A stretch of 64,000 bases of DNA from contig CBDDCH010000002.1 in NCBI GenBank assembly GCA_965226215.1, forward strand, positions 4,216,001-4,280,000, written 5' to 3'. Below the pieces are notes generated by a model. The model was given only the letters and a program-made list of their open reading frames with translations, made no database searches and had not been told where the DNA came from. Positions 44,650-52,750 of this stretch are shown piece by piece. Position 1 is the stretch's first letter. Each line of letters starts with the position of its first letter. Source of the DNA: G963668345 sp965226215. Lineage in GTDB: Bacteria; Acidobacteriota; Terriglobia; Bryobacterales; UBA6623. Both the position numbers and the translations under genes were made by a program.

Positions 44650-45948
44650 GGTTCTTCCGGGTTTCTAGTGGGCGAGTGAGGCTCGGTGGTAGTCTCGCGG
44701 GATGCAAGACCGCGAGCTATACCGCCAGATTCTGGGCATCGAAAGTCCCTGGAAAGTCGTGCGAGTGGAGCTGCGCCGAGCCGACGGCGAAGTCCACGTC
44801 TTCCTCGAACACGACGAGCAAGTCCGCTGGCCGTGCCGCCAATGCAGCGCCGTGTGCGCACTCCACGATCATCAGCCCGAACGCCGCTGGCGTCACCTCG
44901 ACACCTGTCAGTACCGCACGATCCTGCACGCCCGGCCGCCGCGCAGCGACTGCTCCGAGCACGGGCCGCGCGTCGTGCGACTGCCCTGGGCCGAGGCTTC
45001 CAGCCGCTTCACCGCGCTGTTTGAAGCTCTCGCGATCTCGTGGCTGAAGGAAGCCAGCCAGCAAGGCATCGCCGAGTTGCTGGCGCTGAGCTGGGACGAG
45101 ATTCACGGCATCCTGGAACGCGCCGTGCAACGTGGGCTCGAACGTCGCGCGGCAGAGCCGATTCCCTACCTGGGCGTCGACGAGAAGAGCTTCCGCAAGC
45201 GCCATCGCTATCTCACCGTCGTCAACGATCTCAACCGCTCGCGCGTGTTGTTCGTCGCCGAGGGACGCCGCCAGGCCAGCCTGGACGGCTTTTGGAAGAC
45301 GTTGAGCGCAGAGCAACTCGCCCGAGTCGAGGCCGTCGCGATGGACATGTGGGATCCTTACGTCGCCTCGACCCGGGAGCATCTCGACGAATCGGAGAAA
45401 AAGATCGTTTACGACAAATATCACATCGCGGCGCATCTGGCGAAGGCGGTGGACCAGGTGCGGCGGGCGGAGAACAAGCGTTTACTGGCCCTCGGCGACG
45501 AGCGTTTGACAGGCACGAAGTACGCTTGGCTGCGGCATCCGGCGAACTTTTCCGAGGACGCCTGGCGCGAGTTCCGCGCGCTGCGCGAAAGCGACTTGAA
45601 GACGGCGCGGGCGTGGGCGTTGAAGGAAACGGCGATGCGGCTGTTCGACTATCGTCGCGAATCGGCGGCGCGAGCTTTCTTCGAGCAATGGCGCGGCTGG
45701 GCGAGTCGCAGCCGGCTGACGCCGATGGTCACCGTAGCGCGGATGTTGACGGCTCGCCTCGAAAACATACTCACGTATCTGAAACACCGCATTACGAACG
45801 CGGTCAGCGAGGGGTTGAACTCAAGGATTCAATGGGTCAAGGCCACGGCGCGCGGTTTCCGCAATCAACAGAACTTCATCAACGCCATCTACTTCCACTG
45901 TGGGAAACTCGATCTGGCTCCTTCGCCCACTTAAAACCTGGAAGAGCC
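44650..45948 (+). mobile_element. ISL3-family insertion sequence, copy 1
   Basis: 1299 bp with imperfect inverted ends (GGTTCTTCCGGGTTTCTAGT and, inverted, GGCTCTTCCAGGTTTTAAGT). It is flanked by an exact 8-bp target duplication CAAGTTTG (44642-44649 and 45949-45956), the ISL3 norm. It splits the membrane glycosyltransferase gene. Copy 2 at 54167-55465 has the same length and opposite orientation. Confidence 0.96.
44702..45934 (+). CDS. ISL3-family transposase
   Basis: 410 residues. An N-terminal zinc-ribbon/HTH part (WPCRQCSAVCALHDHQPERR with paired Cys) is followed by the DDE domain: YLGVDEKSFRKRHRYLTVVN gives the first Asp, VEAVAMDMWDPYVASTREHL the second, and the Glu is in ITNAVSEGLNSRIQWVKATA. 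It differs from the transposase of copy 2 by one residue that I could see (Ser here, Phe there, in the AEA-SRF stretch). It appears intact and probably active. Confidence 0.97.
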   Translation: MQDRELYRQILGIESPWKVVRVELRRADGEVHVFLEHDEQVRWPCRQCSAVCALHDHQPERRWRHLDTCQYRTILHARPPRSDCSEHGPRVVRLPWAEASSRFTALFEALAISWLKEASQQGIAELLALSWDEIHGILERAVQRGLERRAAEPIPYLGVDEKSFRKRHRYLTVVNDLNRSRVLFVAEGRRQASLDGFWKTLSAEQLARVEAVAMDMWDPYVASTREHLDESEKKIVYDKYHIAAHLAKAVDQVRRAENKRLLALGDERLTGTKYAWLRHPANFSEDAWREFRALRESDLKTARAWALKETAMRLFDYRRESAARAFFEQWRGWASRSRLTPMVTVARMLTARLENILTYLKHRITNAVSEGLNSRIQWVKATARGFRNQQNFINAIYFHCGKLDLAPSPT

Positions 45949-45956
45949 CAAGTTTG

Positions 45957-46426
45957 TAAGGTGCGGTCACAGGGATAGGCGGCGGATAATTCAGATAGAA
46001 ATACTGGGCGCTACGATTTGTTAAATCCAGGTACGTCTCACCCGACCCAACAATCGCCCCTAACGTACGCCTCATCGACAGCAGACGTTCAAGCTTCTCC
46101 CGGGGCATGATTGCCCGAGCCACATTGGGCAATCCAACTGCAGGGCCATCAACAAACCTACCCGCTGCGGCCACAGGCACAGGCACTCTTTCTGTAGGCC
46201 GCATCACAAGTCTCCCAACGTCGAGCAGCACAGCTGTCCCCCCCACGACGCTTGCAGCAAGCGCGGTCAACACCAAAACAACCGCCCTGTTACGGGCTCC
46301 GAATGAAACCAACAAAACTAAGGGTAGAAGCAAGGGGACCGCCCACACGCTTACTAAGCCAAGGCGTGTGGGCCCCTGTGCGTCAATCCTCCCAGCCGCA
46401 CGAAAGATCATAAAAACCAGTAAAAT
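45957..46426 (-). pseudogene. Membrane glycosyltransferase (GT-C-like), middle fragment
   Basis: Between the IS1595 and ISL3 elements. It codes transmembrane segments and the periplasmic loop start: ILLVFMIFRAAGRIDAQGPT, then LLLPLVLLVSFGARNRAVVL and YLDLTNRSAQYFYLNYPPPI. The last phrase is typical of membrane glycosyltransferases using lipid-linked sugars. The frame matches both flanking fragments after removal of the elements. Confidence 0.8.
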
Positions 46427-47453
46427 GGGGTATCCACTTGACTCAGGTGACCCCAAGATGTAGTATGCGCCTTCGTGGAGGATTATCCACGCGACCTGCT
46501 CGAGTTCGAGGTACGCTTCGCCAGCGAAGAGGCCTGTCGCGACTATCTGTCCGCGTTGCGCTGGCCGGAGGGTTTCCGCTGTCCGGGATGCGGGCATGAG
46601 CGGGCTTGGCCGGTGCGCAAAGTGTGGTTCGAATGCGCTCGCTGCGGGCGGCAGACGTCGGTGACCTCGGGCACGATCTTCCAAGACACACGTAAGCCGC
46701 TGCGGCTGTGGTTCCGGGCGATCTGGCACGTCACTTCGCAAAAGAACATGGTCAGCGCGCTGGGTCTGCAGCGCGTTCTCGGGTTGGGCAGCTATCAAAC
46801 CGCGTGGACCTGGATGCACAAGCTGCGGCGAGCGATGGTGCGTCCGGGGCGGGAGCGATTGGCGGGCGTAGTCGAGGTCGATGAGACCTATTGGGGCGCT
46901 GAGGAAGAGGGTGTGAGCGGCCGGCAGACCGAGCGTAAAGCCTTGATTGCAGTAGCCGCGGAAGAGAGAGGCCGCGGGCTAGGACGGATCCGCATGCAGC
47001 GCGTGCGGAACGCATCGGCGGCCAGTTTGATGCCCTTCGTGGAGGAGTCGGTCGAGCCGGGAAGCGTGGTGCACACCGACGGCTGGCTGGGCTACGAGCC
47101 GCTGGAGAAGAAGGGCTACCAGCATCGCATCGTCTTTCTGTCGGGCCGCCGCAAGCAGGCCTCGGAATTATTGCCGAGGGTGCACCAAGCGATCTCGTTG
47201 CTCAAGCGCTGGCTGCTGGGCACGCACCAAGGCGCGGTTAGTCACGAGCATCTGGACTACTACCTCGACGAGTTTGTGTTCCGCTTCAACCGGCGCAACT
47301 CACGCAGCCGGGGAAAACTCTTCTACCGCCTTGTGCAGCAGGCAGTCGCCGTGGACCCAACGCCCTATCGATCGATCGTCGCCGACTGGGACGCTGAGGC
47401 CCCGTGAGCCCAACCACAAGATGTTGGGGTTACCTGAGTCAAGTGGATACCCC
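46427..47453 (+). mobile_element. IS1595-family insertion sequence
   Basis: About 1027 bp bounded by inverted repeats starting GGGGTATCCACTTGACTCAG, matching over about 31 of 33 positions (46427 on, and 47453 inward). The host sequences beside the ends are similar but not identical (ATTTTGATGGTAT against ATTTTACTGGTTT on the minus strand). An exact 8-bp duplication, expected for the family, was not found. It splits the membrane glycosyltransferase gene upstream of the ISL3 copy. Confidence 0.92.
46475..47407 (+). CDS. IS1595-family transposase
   Basis: 310 residues. An N-terminal zinc ribbon (FRCPGCGHERAWPVRKVWFE then CARCGRQTSVTSGTIFQDTR) precedes the DDE-type domain with VVEVDETYWGAEEEGVSG (first Asp), SVVHTDGWLGYEPLEKKGY (second Asp) and the C-terminal YYLDEFVFRFNRRNSRSRG. 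Normal length and an open frame, so it is probably functional. Confidence 0.96.
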   Translation: MEDYPRDLLEFEVRFASEEACRDYLSALRWPEGFRCPGCGHERAWPVRKVWFECARCGRQTSVTSGTIFQDTRKPLRLWFRAIWHVTSQKNMVSALGLQRVLGLGSYQTAWTWMHKLRRAMVRPGRERLAGVVEVDETYWGAEEEGVSGRQTERKALIAVAAEERGRGLGRIRMQRVRNASAASLMPFVEESVEPGSVVHTDGWLGYEPLEKKGYQHRIVFLSGRRKQASELLPRVHQAISLLKRWLLGTHQGAVSHEHLDYYLDEFVFRFNRRNSRSRGKLFYRLVQQAVAVDPTPYRSIVADWDAEAP

Positions 47454-47709
47454 ATACCATCAAAATAAACACTGGGCCAGCGAAAACCAGAACTTTCTCC
47501 CGGTCCAAACAACGCTCAGTGATTACCGCTCGCCAAATAACAACAGCGGCCACAATTGCGACGATGATCCACGATGCACGGATCGCCTCGGAAAGAAGCG
47601 GATTTTTCACTAAACCAGACACACCCAAACTATCAGACCATCCAATCCCATGAGCTACTGAGTTGATAGAAGCCTGCTCGATCACGTACCGAACCGCACC
47701 TAGTATCAT
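47454..47709 (-). pseudogene. Membrane glycosyltransferase (GT-C-like), 5' fragment
   Basis: Reads MILGAVRYVIEQASINSVAH, then WIIVAIVAAVVIWRAVITER and LVFAGPVFILM before the IS1595 end. The 'start' overlaps the stop of the preceding methyltransferase remnant as ATGA. The first residues look like the middle of a membrane glycosyltransferase rather than its start, so the true 5' end may have been deleted together with the 3' end of the methyltransferase. Confidence 0.7.
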
Positions 47710-48008
47710 TTTACCCCGTATCGCCGATTTGGCCGAAACGTCGCATCGAACGGCCGGTAGTGCACCCGACCCGCCCCCGGAGTCGGATGCTTCGCCCAGG
47801 CCCCATCCGCCTCAACGCCCTCCGGTTGGCCAAAACGTGACAAGGCTTCAAGAAATAATCCCGAGCCCGAGCCAACATCGAGGATGAGCCCGAAACCGCT
47901 TTCGGGTTTCAACTGTTCCAGCCATTTGAGAGTCAGCTTTTCGCGGGATCTCCACCACCAATGGCGGCGATAGAGTTCGGCGTATTTTACGACATAAGCG
48001 GGATCCAC
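47706..48008 (-). pseudogene. 3'-truncated class I SAM methyltransferase
   Basis: About 100 residues, with a GTG start at 48008 right after the GT2 stop. The N-terminal helix YAELYRRHWWWRSREKLTLK and SAM-binding motif I LILDVGSGSGLFLEAL are present; the frame ends at FRPNRRYGVK, where homologues continue with a hydrophobic motif and another 120 residues. It is therefore a remnant, probably created by a deletion that joined it to the membrane glycosyltransferase. Confidence 0.75.
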
Positions 48009-48010
48009 CG

Positions 48011-48293
48011 CTATCTCCCGACGATTCGACTTACGATGTACAGCGGCCGGCGTTTGGTCTCTTCGTAGATTCTGCCGAGATATTCACCAATCAAGCCCAG
48101 AAACAGCATCTGCACGCCGGAGAGAAACACAATGAAGAAGATCAACGCGGTGAAGCCCGCGGGTGATTCGTTAAGCACTAATCGAGCGTATAGCGCGTAG
48201 AGCAAGTAACAGCACGCCACACTCAGCGCTCCCAGTCCAGCAAAGGAGGCCATCCCCAGAGGCAAGATGGAGAAAGAGAAAATGCCGTCTAAG
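48011..48293 (-). pseudogene. ArnC/DPM1-type GT2 gene, 3' remnant
   Basis: Codes the two C-terminal membrane helices and tail of a polyprenyl-phosphate glycosyltransferase: IFSFSILPLGMASFAGLGAL, then FLSGVQMLFLGLIGEYLGRI and YEETKRRPLYIVSRIVGR. The catalytic GT-A domain is absent: the start of the gene survives only as about 13 codons on the far side of IS1380 (49955-49994). The IS has no target duplication here, so the roughly 200 missing codons were probably lost in an adjacent deletion. Part of this remnant (48074-48293) is duplicated at 52531-52750. Confidence 0.82.
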
Positions 48294-49954
48294 CCAGGAT
48301 TTCCGATTTGGCTCCTCTGACGGCACGAGTCTACACCCTCACCCGGCGAAGCGCAACCATTTCTCCACCCGAAAGAGGCGGCGGCTGAGGCGGGACCGAT
48401 CGAGCCCCCTTCTTGCCCCTCATGGGGGCTGATCCGCCGCTGCGAAGTCAATTTCGCAGACACCCTTCCGAGCTTCCGTCCTCAGTACTCAGGTTTCGCA
48501 TTCGGCAAGTCGCGTGCTACCCGCCCGGCACAGGCAGCGCCCAGATCCTCCGCAGCATGTCGCCAAACAGGCGCCGGTTCAGATGTCCCTCCGCGAACAA
48601 GAGCCAGTAATACCGCGCGTGTTTAATTAGCCGTCCGCCCGTCTTCATCAGCCGGTGCTGCAAGCTCGTCAGCGACCAGCTCTTGATCCGTTGCGGCAGC
48701 CCCAGCCGCCGCCACAAGTTGCCCAGGTTATAGGCCAGCACGCTGAGCTGCAAGCGCACCTCGTTCGCCCGGAAGCGATGGCACGACAGCCGCGTCCAGT
48801 GCGTCGCTTGCTTACCTTCTTTGATCCACTGCTCCGCCGTGCCGCGCTTGTTGTAGAAACGCACCACCGACCGGCTTGGCAAGCTCATGTTCGTCACGAT
48901 AAAACCGACGCGCGCGAATAGCTCGCCCTGGTGGTGCTCGACCTTGGCGACAACTCGTCTGGGCCCCTTCCAGCTCTCCGCCTGATAGCGAAAGCTCTTG
49001 TAGCGCACTAGCGGCTTGCGGCCGGGCCTCCCCGGCGGACGAAACAGGATGTCTTCGATCTCCAGCTCCAGGCTCTTATTGGCCGGAATGCGGATCGCGT
49101 AGTCCGCGCCGCGCTCCTCCAGTGCTTCGTAGATCTCGGGCTTGGCGAAGGCGGCATCGGCGCGAAAGGTGACCTGTTTGCCTTCGGCCAGTTGGCGCTC
49201 GATCTCCGGCAACAATAGCTCATCCCAGTCCTCGGCGCTGTGCACGTTGCCGGGACGCAGCTTGGCAGCGAGGCAATCACCATGACCGTTGAACAAAAGC
49301 AACGGGTGGTAGCAGACCGACTCGAAGTGTCCGTTGTAGGCACTGCCTTCCTGTTGGCCATGGACCGGACTCTCGGTGGAGTCCATGTCCAGAACGACCC
49401 GCTCGGAGTCGTCGAACGCCTCCGCTTGCCCGACCAGCTCTCGGTTCAGCGCCATCAGCCCCAGCAGGTTCTCTTCGCTCGCCAGCATCTCCGTCTCGAA
49501 GCCGTGCAGCGTCGAGGTCAAGGCCGCACCGCGATCCCAGATCTTCTGCGAGCCGATCAAGCGAAACGTCGGGTCAGCCGACACTCGGACGGCGTCGTTG
49601 ACGTCCTCGTAGCCTGCCAAGCGGCTGTAGACCGACTGCCGCAACAGATCAGCGAACGTGAACTGCTTGTTTGTGCCTTGCCGGGAGTCGGTGAGATGCT
49701 CGCCGATCAGTTTCCCGAGTCCGAGTCGCTCATCCAACTCCCGAACCAGGATCAAGCCACCGTCGGAAGTGACGTGCGATCCCTGGAAATCGACTTTCAA
49801 CGAGCCGTTGAAACTTAGCTGGAATGGCTTGGTTTGTTTTTCACCCATTGGGTGTTGGCCTCCATGGCGTCCTCATCGGGCTCTAGCCCCTATGAATAAA
49901 GACGCTCAAGGCCGCCGGAAGGTCGAGAGGTCTGAATCAAATTGGAAATGCGGG
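48294..49954 (-). mobile_element. IS1380-family insertion sequence, copy 1
   Basis: 1661 bp with imperfect ends CCAGGATTTCCGATTTGGCT (48294 on) and, inverted from 49954, CCCGCATTTCCAATTTGATT. Flanks CTAAG and TCCTA do not form a duplication. It lies between the first 13 codons and the C-terminal remnant of a GT2 gene. It is part of the left arm of the 1883-bp inverted repeat. Confidence 0.92.
48517..49848 (-). CDS. IS1380-family transposase, copy 1
   Basis: 443 residues typical of IS1380: TSDGGLILVRELDERLGLGK, VLDMDSTESPVHGQQEGSAY (catalytic Asp), VTFRADAAFAKPEIYEALEE (second Asp), and a C-terminal AEQWIKEGKQATHWTRLSCH with the Glu. The DNA is identical, within what I compared, to the copy at 50976-52307 apart from one silent change. 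Complete and open. Confidence 0.97.
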   Translation of the reverse strand: MGEKQTKPFQLSFNGSLKVDFQGSHVTSDGGLILVRELDERLGLGKLIGEHLTDSRQGTNKQFTFADLLRQSVYSRLAGYEDVNDAVRVSADPTFRLIGSQKIWDRGAALTSTLHGFETEMLASEENLLGLMALNRELVGQAEAFDDSERVVLDMDSTESPVHGQQEGSAYNGHFESVCYHPLLLFNGHGDCLAAKLRPGNVHSAEDWDELLLPEIERQLAEGKQVTFRADAAFAKPEIYEALEERGADYAIRIPANKSLELEIEDILFRPPGRPGRKPLVRYKSFRYQAESWKGPRRVVAKVEHHQGELFARVGFIVTNMSLPSRSVVRFYNKRGTAEQWIKEGKQATHWTRLSCHRFRANEVRLQLSVLAYNLGNLWRRLGLPQRIKSWSLTSLQHRLMKTGGRLIKHARYYWLLFAEGHLNRRLFGDMLRRIWALPVPGG

Positions 49955-49994
49955 TCCTATAGGCAGGTATGGCGGGATCAATAGAGTCAGTCAT
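49955..49994 (-). pseudogene. ArnC/DPM1-type GT2 gene, 5' remnant
   Basis: An ATG at 49994, 22 bp after the stop of the upstream gene, starts MTDSIDPAIPAYR and then runs into IS1380. It is preceded by a strong ribosome-binding site. Together with 48011-48293 it marks the two ends of a deleted glycosyltransferase gene. Confidence 0.65.
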
Positions 49995-49999
49995 CGAAT

Positions 50000-50007
50000 C
50001 CTCCTTT
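50000..50007 (-). promoter_or_regulatory. Shine-Dalgarno AAAGGAGG
   Basis: On the minus strand, 5 nt before the ATG at 49994. It identifies the otherwise unrecognisable start of the interrupted GT2 gene. Confidence 0.7.
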
Positions 50008-50016
50008 GGTCAGTCT

Positions 50017-50869
50017 CTAGACCTTTTTCGGCGAATGATTGCGCGTGACCGGGCTGGGAGGGGATCCGCCCGCCCCCAACACCCGTTGTGCCACAGCCTC
50101 ACAGGGCTTTCGGAGCCATGGCTTGCTCCAGACCTTGTCCTGGAGCCAGTTGCGATAAGAGAACATCAATTTCCAGCCCGGGCTAGTAACGACGGCCTCT
50201 AACTCTTCGCTAAGCTCTTTTGTCCGGCTTTGCAATGCTGCTCGGTCGTTCTCCGCCCGCCCGAGGGTCTCAGTGAGATTGGCATTCTCGCGACGTAGGC
50301 CGTCCAACCGGTTCAAGGTCTCCCGCAACTCATCTTCCAAAGAGCTTACCCTGCTCTTGCTCCGTCGAACTGCTTTGGACAGACTCTTATTGCGATTCCG
50401 CAGCTCCTCTCTCTCCGCCTCCATCTTGGCCACGCGTTGCAGCAAGGGATAAGCAAGGGCGACGAAGTGGGTAGTACGCGCGTCCGCGTCTCGAGACAGC
50501 TTCTCGAGTACTTTCGCGGGCACAGCCAGGGGGTCCTGATTGACGTCCCAGCACTCGACGGGAAGCTCACAGCGGTCAAGTCTTCCCACGGCAAAACCGG
50601 CCTCCTCCAGCAGCTCTTCCAGCGTTTCGCGAGTATAGGAGTGCAGCGATCTGGGCGCGGCCCGATCATTTTCAGTACGGGGCAGTCGACCTTCCCGTAG
50701 CAGCTTGATGCGTAACGCGCCGTGCGCTACGTTGGAAACCGATGATACGAGGCTACCGTCGGGCCGAAGGTATTTCTTCAGAGTCTTCAAAACGGCGAGT
50801 GGCTCTTTCACAAACTCGAGCAGCCCGGCGAGTACCACACATTCGAAGCTCTGCTCGTCTAGCTCTTGA
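50017..50869 (-). pseudogene. GT2-methyltransferase fusion gene, 3' fragment
   Basis: C-terminal 284 residues or so of a split gene: the second half of a class I SAM methyltransferase (ELDEQSFECVVLAGLLEFVK, then LRPDGSLVSSVSNVAHGALR and YTRETLEELLEEAGFAV), a coiled coil of about 75 residues (KMEAEREELRNRNKSLSKAV to RTKELSEELEAV) and a C-terminal SPGWKLMFSYRNWLQDKV. No start of its own. The missing half is at 53480-54158; joining them across the 2605-bp insertion and one CTTGA copy gives LKLFQ-ELDEQSFE in frame. The apparent start at 50838 is an artefact. Confidence 0.85.
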
Positions 50870-50975
50870 CCCGCATTTCCAATTTGATTCAGACCTCTCG
50901 ACCTTCCGGCGGCCTTGAGCGTCTTTATTCATAGGGGCTAGAGCCCGATGAGGACGCCATGGAGGCCAACACCCA

Positions 50976-52307
50976 ATGGGTGAAAAACAAACCAAGCCAT
51001 TCCAGCTAAGTTTCAACGGCTCGTTGAAAGTCGATTTCCAGGGATCGCACGTCACTTCCGACGGTGGCTTGATCCTGGTTCGGGAGTTGGACGAGCGACT
51101 CGGACTCGGGAAACTGATCGGCGAGCATCTCACCGACTCCCGGCAAGGCACAAACAAGCAGTTCACGTTCGCTGATCTGTTGCGGCAGTCGGTCTACAGC
51201 CGCTTGGCAGGCTACGAGGACGTCAACGACGCCGTCCGAGTGTCGGCTGACCCGACGTTTCGCTTGATCGGCTCGCAGAAGATCTGGGATCGCGGTGCGG
51301 CCTTGACCTCGACGCTGCACGGCTTCGAGACGGAGATGCTGGCGAGCGAAGAGAACCTGCTGGGGCTGATGGCGCTGAACCGAGAGCTGGTCGGGCAAGC
51401 GGAGGCGTTCGACGACTCCGAGCGGGTCGTTCTGGACATGGACTCCACCGAGAGTCCGGTCCATGGCCAACAGGAAGGCAGTGCCTACAACGGACACTTC
51501 GAGTCGGTCTGCTACCACCCGTTGCTTTTGTTCAACGGTCATGGTGATTGCCTCGCTGCCAAGCTGCGTCCCGGCAACGTGCACAGCGCCGAGGACTGGG
51601 ATGAGCTATTGTTGCCGGAGATCGAGCGCCAACTGGCCGAAGGCAAACAGGTCACCTTTCGCGCCGATGCCGCCTTCGCCAAGCCCGAGATCTACGAAGC
51701 ACTGGAGGAGCGCGGCGCGGACTACGCGATCCGCATTCCGGCCAATAAGAGCCTGGAGCTGGAGATCGAAGACATCCTGTTTCGTCCGCCGGGGAGGCCC
51801 GGCCGCAAGCCGCTAGTGCGCTACAAGAGCTTTCGCTATCAGGCGGAGAGCTGGAAGGGGCCCAGACGAGTTGTCGCCAAGGTCGAGCACCACCAGGGCG
51901 AGCTATTCGCGCGCGTCGGTTTTATCGTGACGAACATGAGCTTGCCAAGCCGGTCGGTGGTGCGTTTCTACAACAAGCGCGGCACGGCGGAGCAGTGGAT
52001 CAAAGAAGGTAAGCAAGCGACGCACTGGACGCGGCTGTCGTGCCATCGCTTCCGGGCGAACGAGGTGCGCTTGCAGCTCAGCGTGCTGGCCTATAACCTG
52101 GGCAACTTGTGGCGGCGGCTGGGGCTGCCGCAACGGATCAAGAGCTGGTCGCTGACGAGCTTGCAGCACCGGCTGATGAAGACGGGCGGACGGCTAATTA
52201 AACACGCGCGGTATTACTGGCTCTTGTTCGCGGAGGGACATCTGAACCGGCGCCTGTTTGGCGACATGCTGCGGAGGATCTGGGCGCTGCCTGTGCCGGG
52301 CGGGTAG
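50976..52307 (+). CDS. IS1380-family transposase, copy 2
   Basis: 443 residues, same protein as copy 1. It runs from MGEKQTKPFQLSFNGSLKVD to RRIWALPVPGG. The acidic residues in VLDMDSTESP and VTFRADAAFAKPE are kept. It is the only intact gene inside the 2605-bp transposed unit. Confidence 0.97.
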   Translation: MGEKQTKPFQLSFNGSLKVDFQGSHVTSDGGLILVRELDERLGLGKLIGEHLTDSRQGTNKQFTFADLLRQSVYSRLAGYEDVNDAVRVSADPTFRLIGSQKIWDRGAALTSTLHGFETEMLASEENLLGLMALNRELVGQAEAFDDSERVVLDMDSTESPVHGQQEGSAYNGHFESVCYHPLLLFNGHGDCLAAKLRPGNVHSAEDWDELLLPEIERQLAEGKQVTFRADAAFAKPEIYEALEERGADYAIRIPANKSLELEIEDILFRPPGRPGRKPLVRYKSFRYQAESWKGPRRVVAKVEHHQGELFARVGFIVTNMSLPSRSVVRFYNKRGTAEQWIKEGKQATHWTRLSCHRFRANEVRLQLSVLAYNLGNLWRRLGLPQRIKSWSLTSLQHRLMKTGGRLIKHARYYWLLFAEGHLNRRLFGDMLRRIWALPVPGG

Positions 52308-52530
52308 CACGCGACTTGCCGAATGCGAAACCTGAGTACTGAGGACGGAAGCTCGGAAGGGTGTCTGCGAAATTGACTTCGCAGCGGCGGATCAGCCCCC
52401 ATGAGGGGCAAGAAGGGGGCTCGATCGGTCCCGCCTCAGCCGCCGCCTCTTTCGGGTGGAGAAATGGTTGCGCTTCGCCGGGTGAGGGTGTAGACTCGTG
52501 CCGTCAGAGGAGCCAAATCGGAAATCCTGG

Positions 52531-52750
52531 CTTAGACGGCATTTTCTCTTTCTCCATCTTGCCTCTGCGGATGGCCTCCTTTGCTGGACTGGGAGCGCTG
52601 AGTGTGGCGTGCTGTTACTTGCTCTACGCGCTATACGCTCGATTAGTGCTTAACGAATCACCCGCGGGCTTCACCGCGTTGATCTTCTTCATTGTGTTTC
52701 TCTCCGGCGTGCAGATGCTGTTTCTGGGCTTGATTGGTGAATATCTCGGC
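52531..52750 (+). pseudogene. Duplicated fragment of the ArnC/DPM1-type GT2 gene
   Basis: Copy of 48074-48293 in inverse orientation, coding LDGIFSFSILPLRMASFAGL to LFLGLIGEYLG, with one Gly-to-Arg change. It ends abruptly at 52750 before the basic tail. It is passenger DNA of the transposed IS1380 unit. Confidence 0.85.

Larger units (their letters stand above)
48074..49956. repeat. 1883-bp inverted repeat, left arm
   Basis: Inverted copy of 50868-52750, exactly the same length, separated by 911 bp. It contains IS1380 plus 220 bp of the GT2 remnant. I noted only two mismatches by eye (one in the GT2 part changing Gly to Arg, one silent in the transposase). Confidence 0.93.
50868..52750. repeat. 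1883-bp inverted repeat, right arm
   Basis: Inverted copy of 48074-49956. Its left limit coincides with the IS1380 end; its right limit (52750) is where the GT2-derived sequence stops and FkbM-derived sequence begins. Confidence 0.93.

Noticed and set aside
44650..44861. In-frame start of the membrane glycosyltransferase fragment within ISL3
   Set aside because: The codons are antisense IS sequence; the real upstream part lies beyond the element.
45821..46819. 332-codon minus-strand open frame
   Set aside because: It starts inside IS1595 and ends inside ISL3; only 45957-46426 is real host gene sequence, annotated as a fragment.
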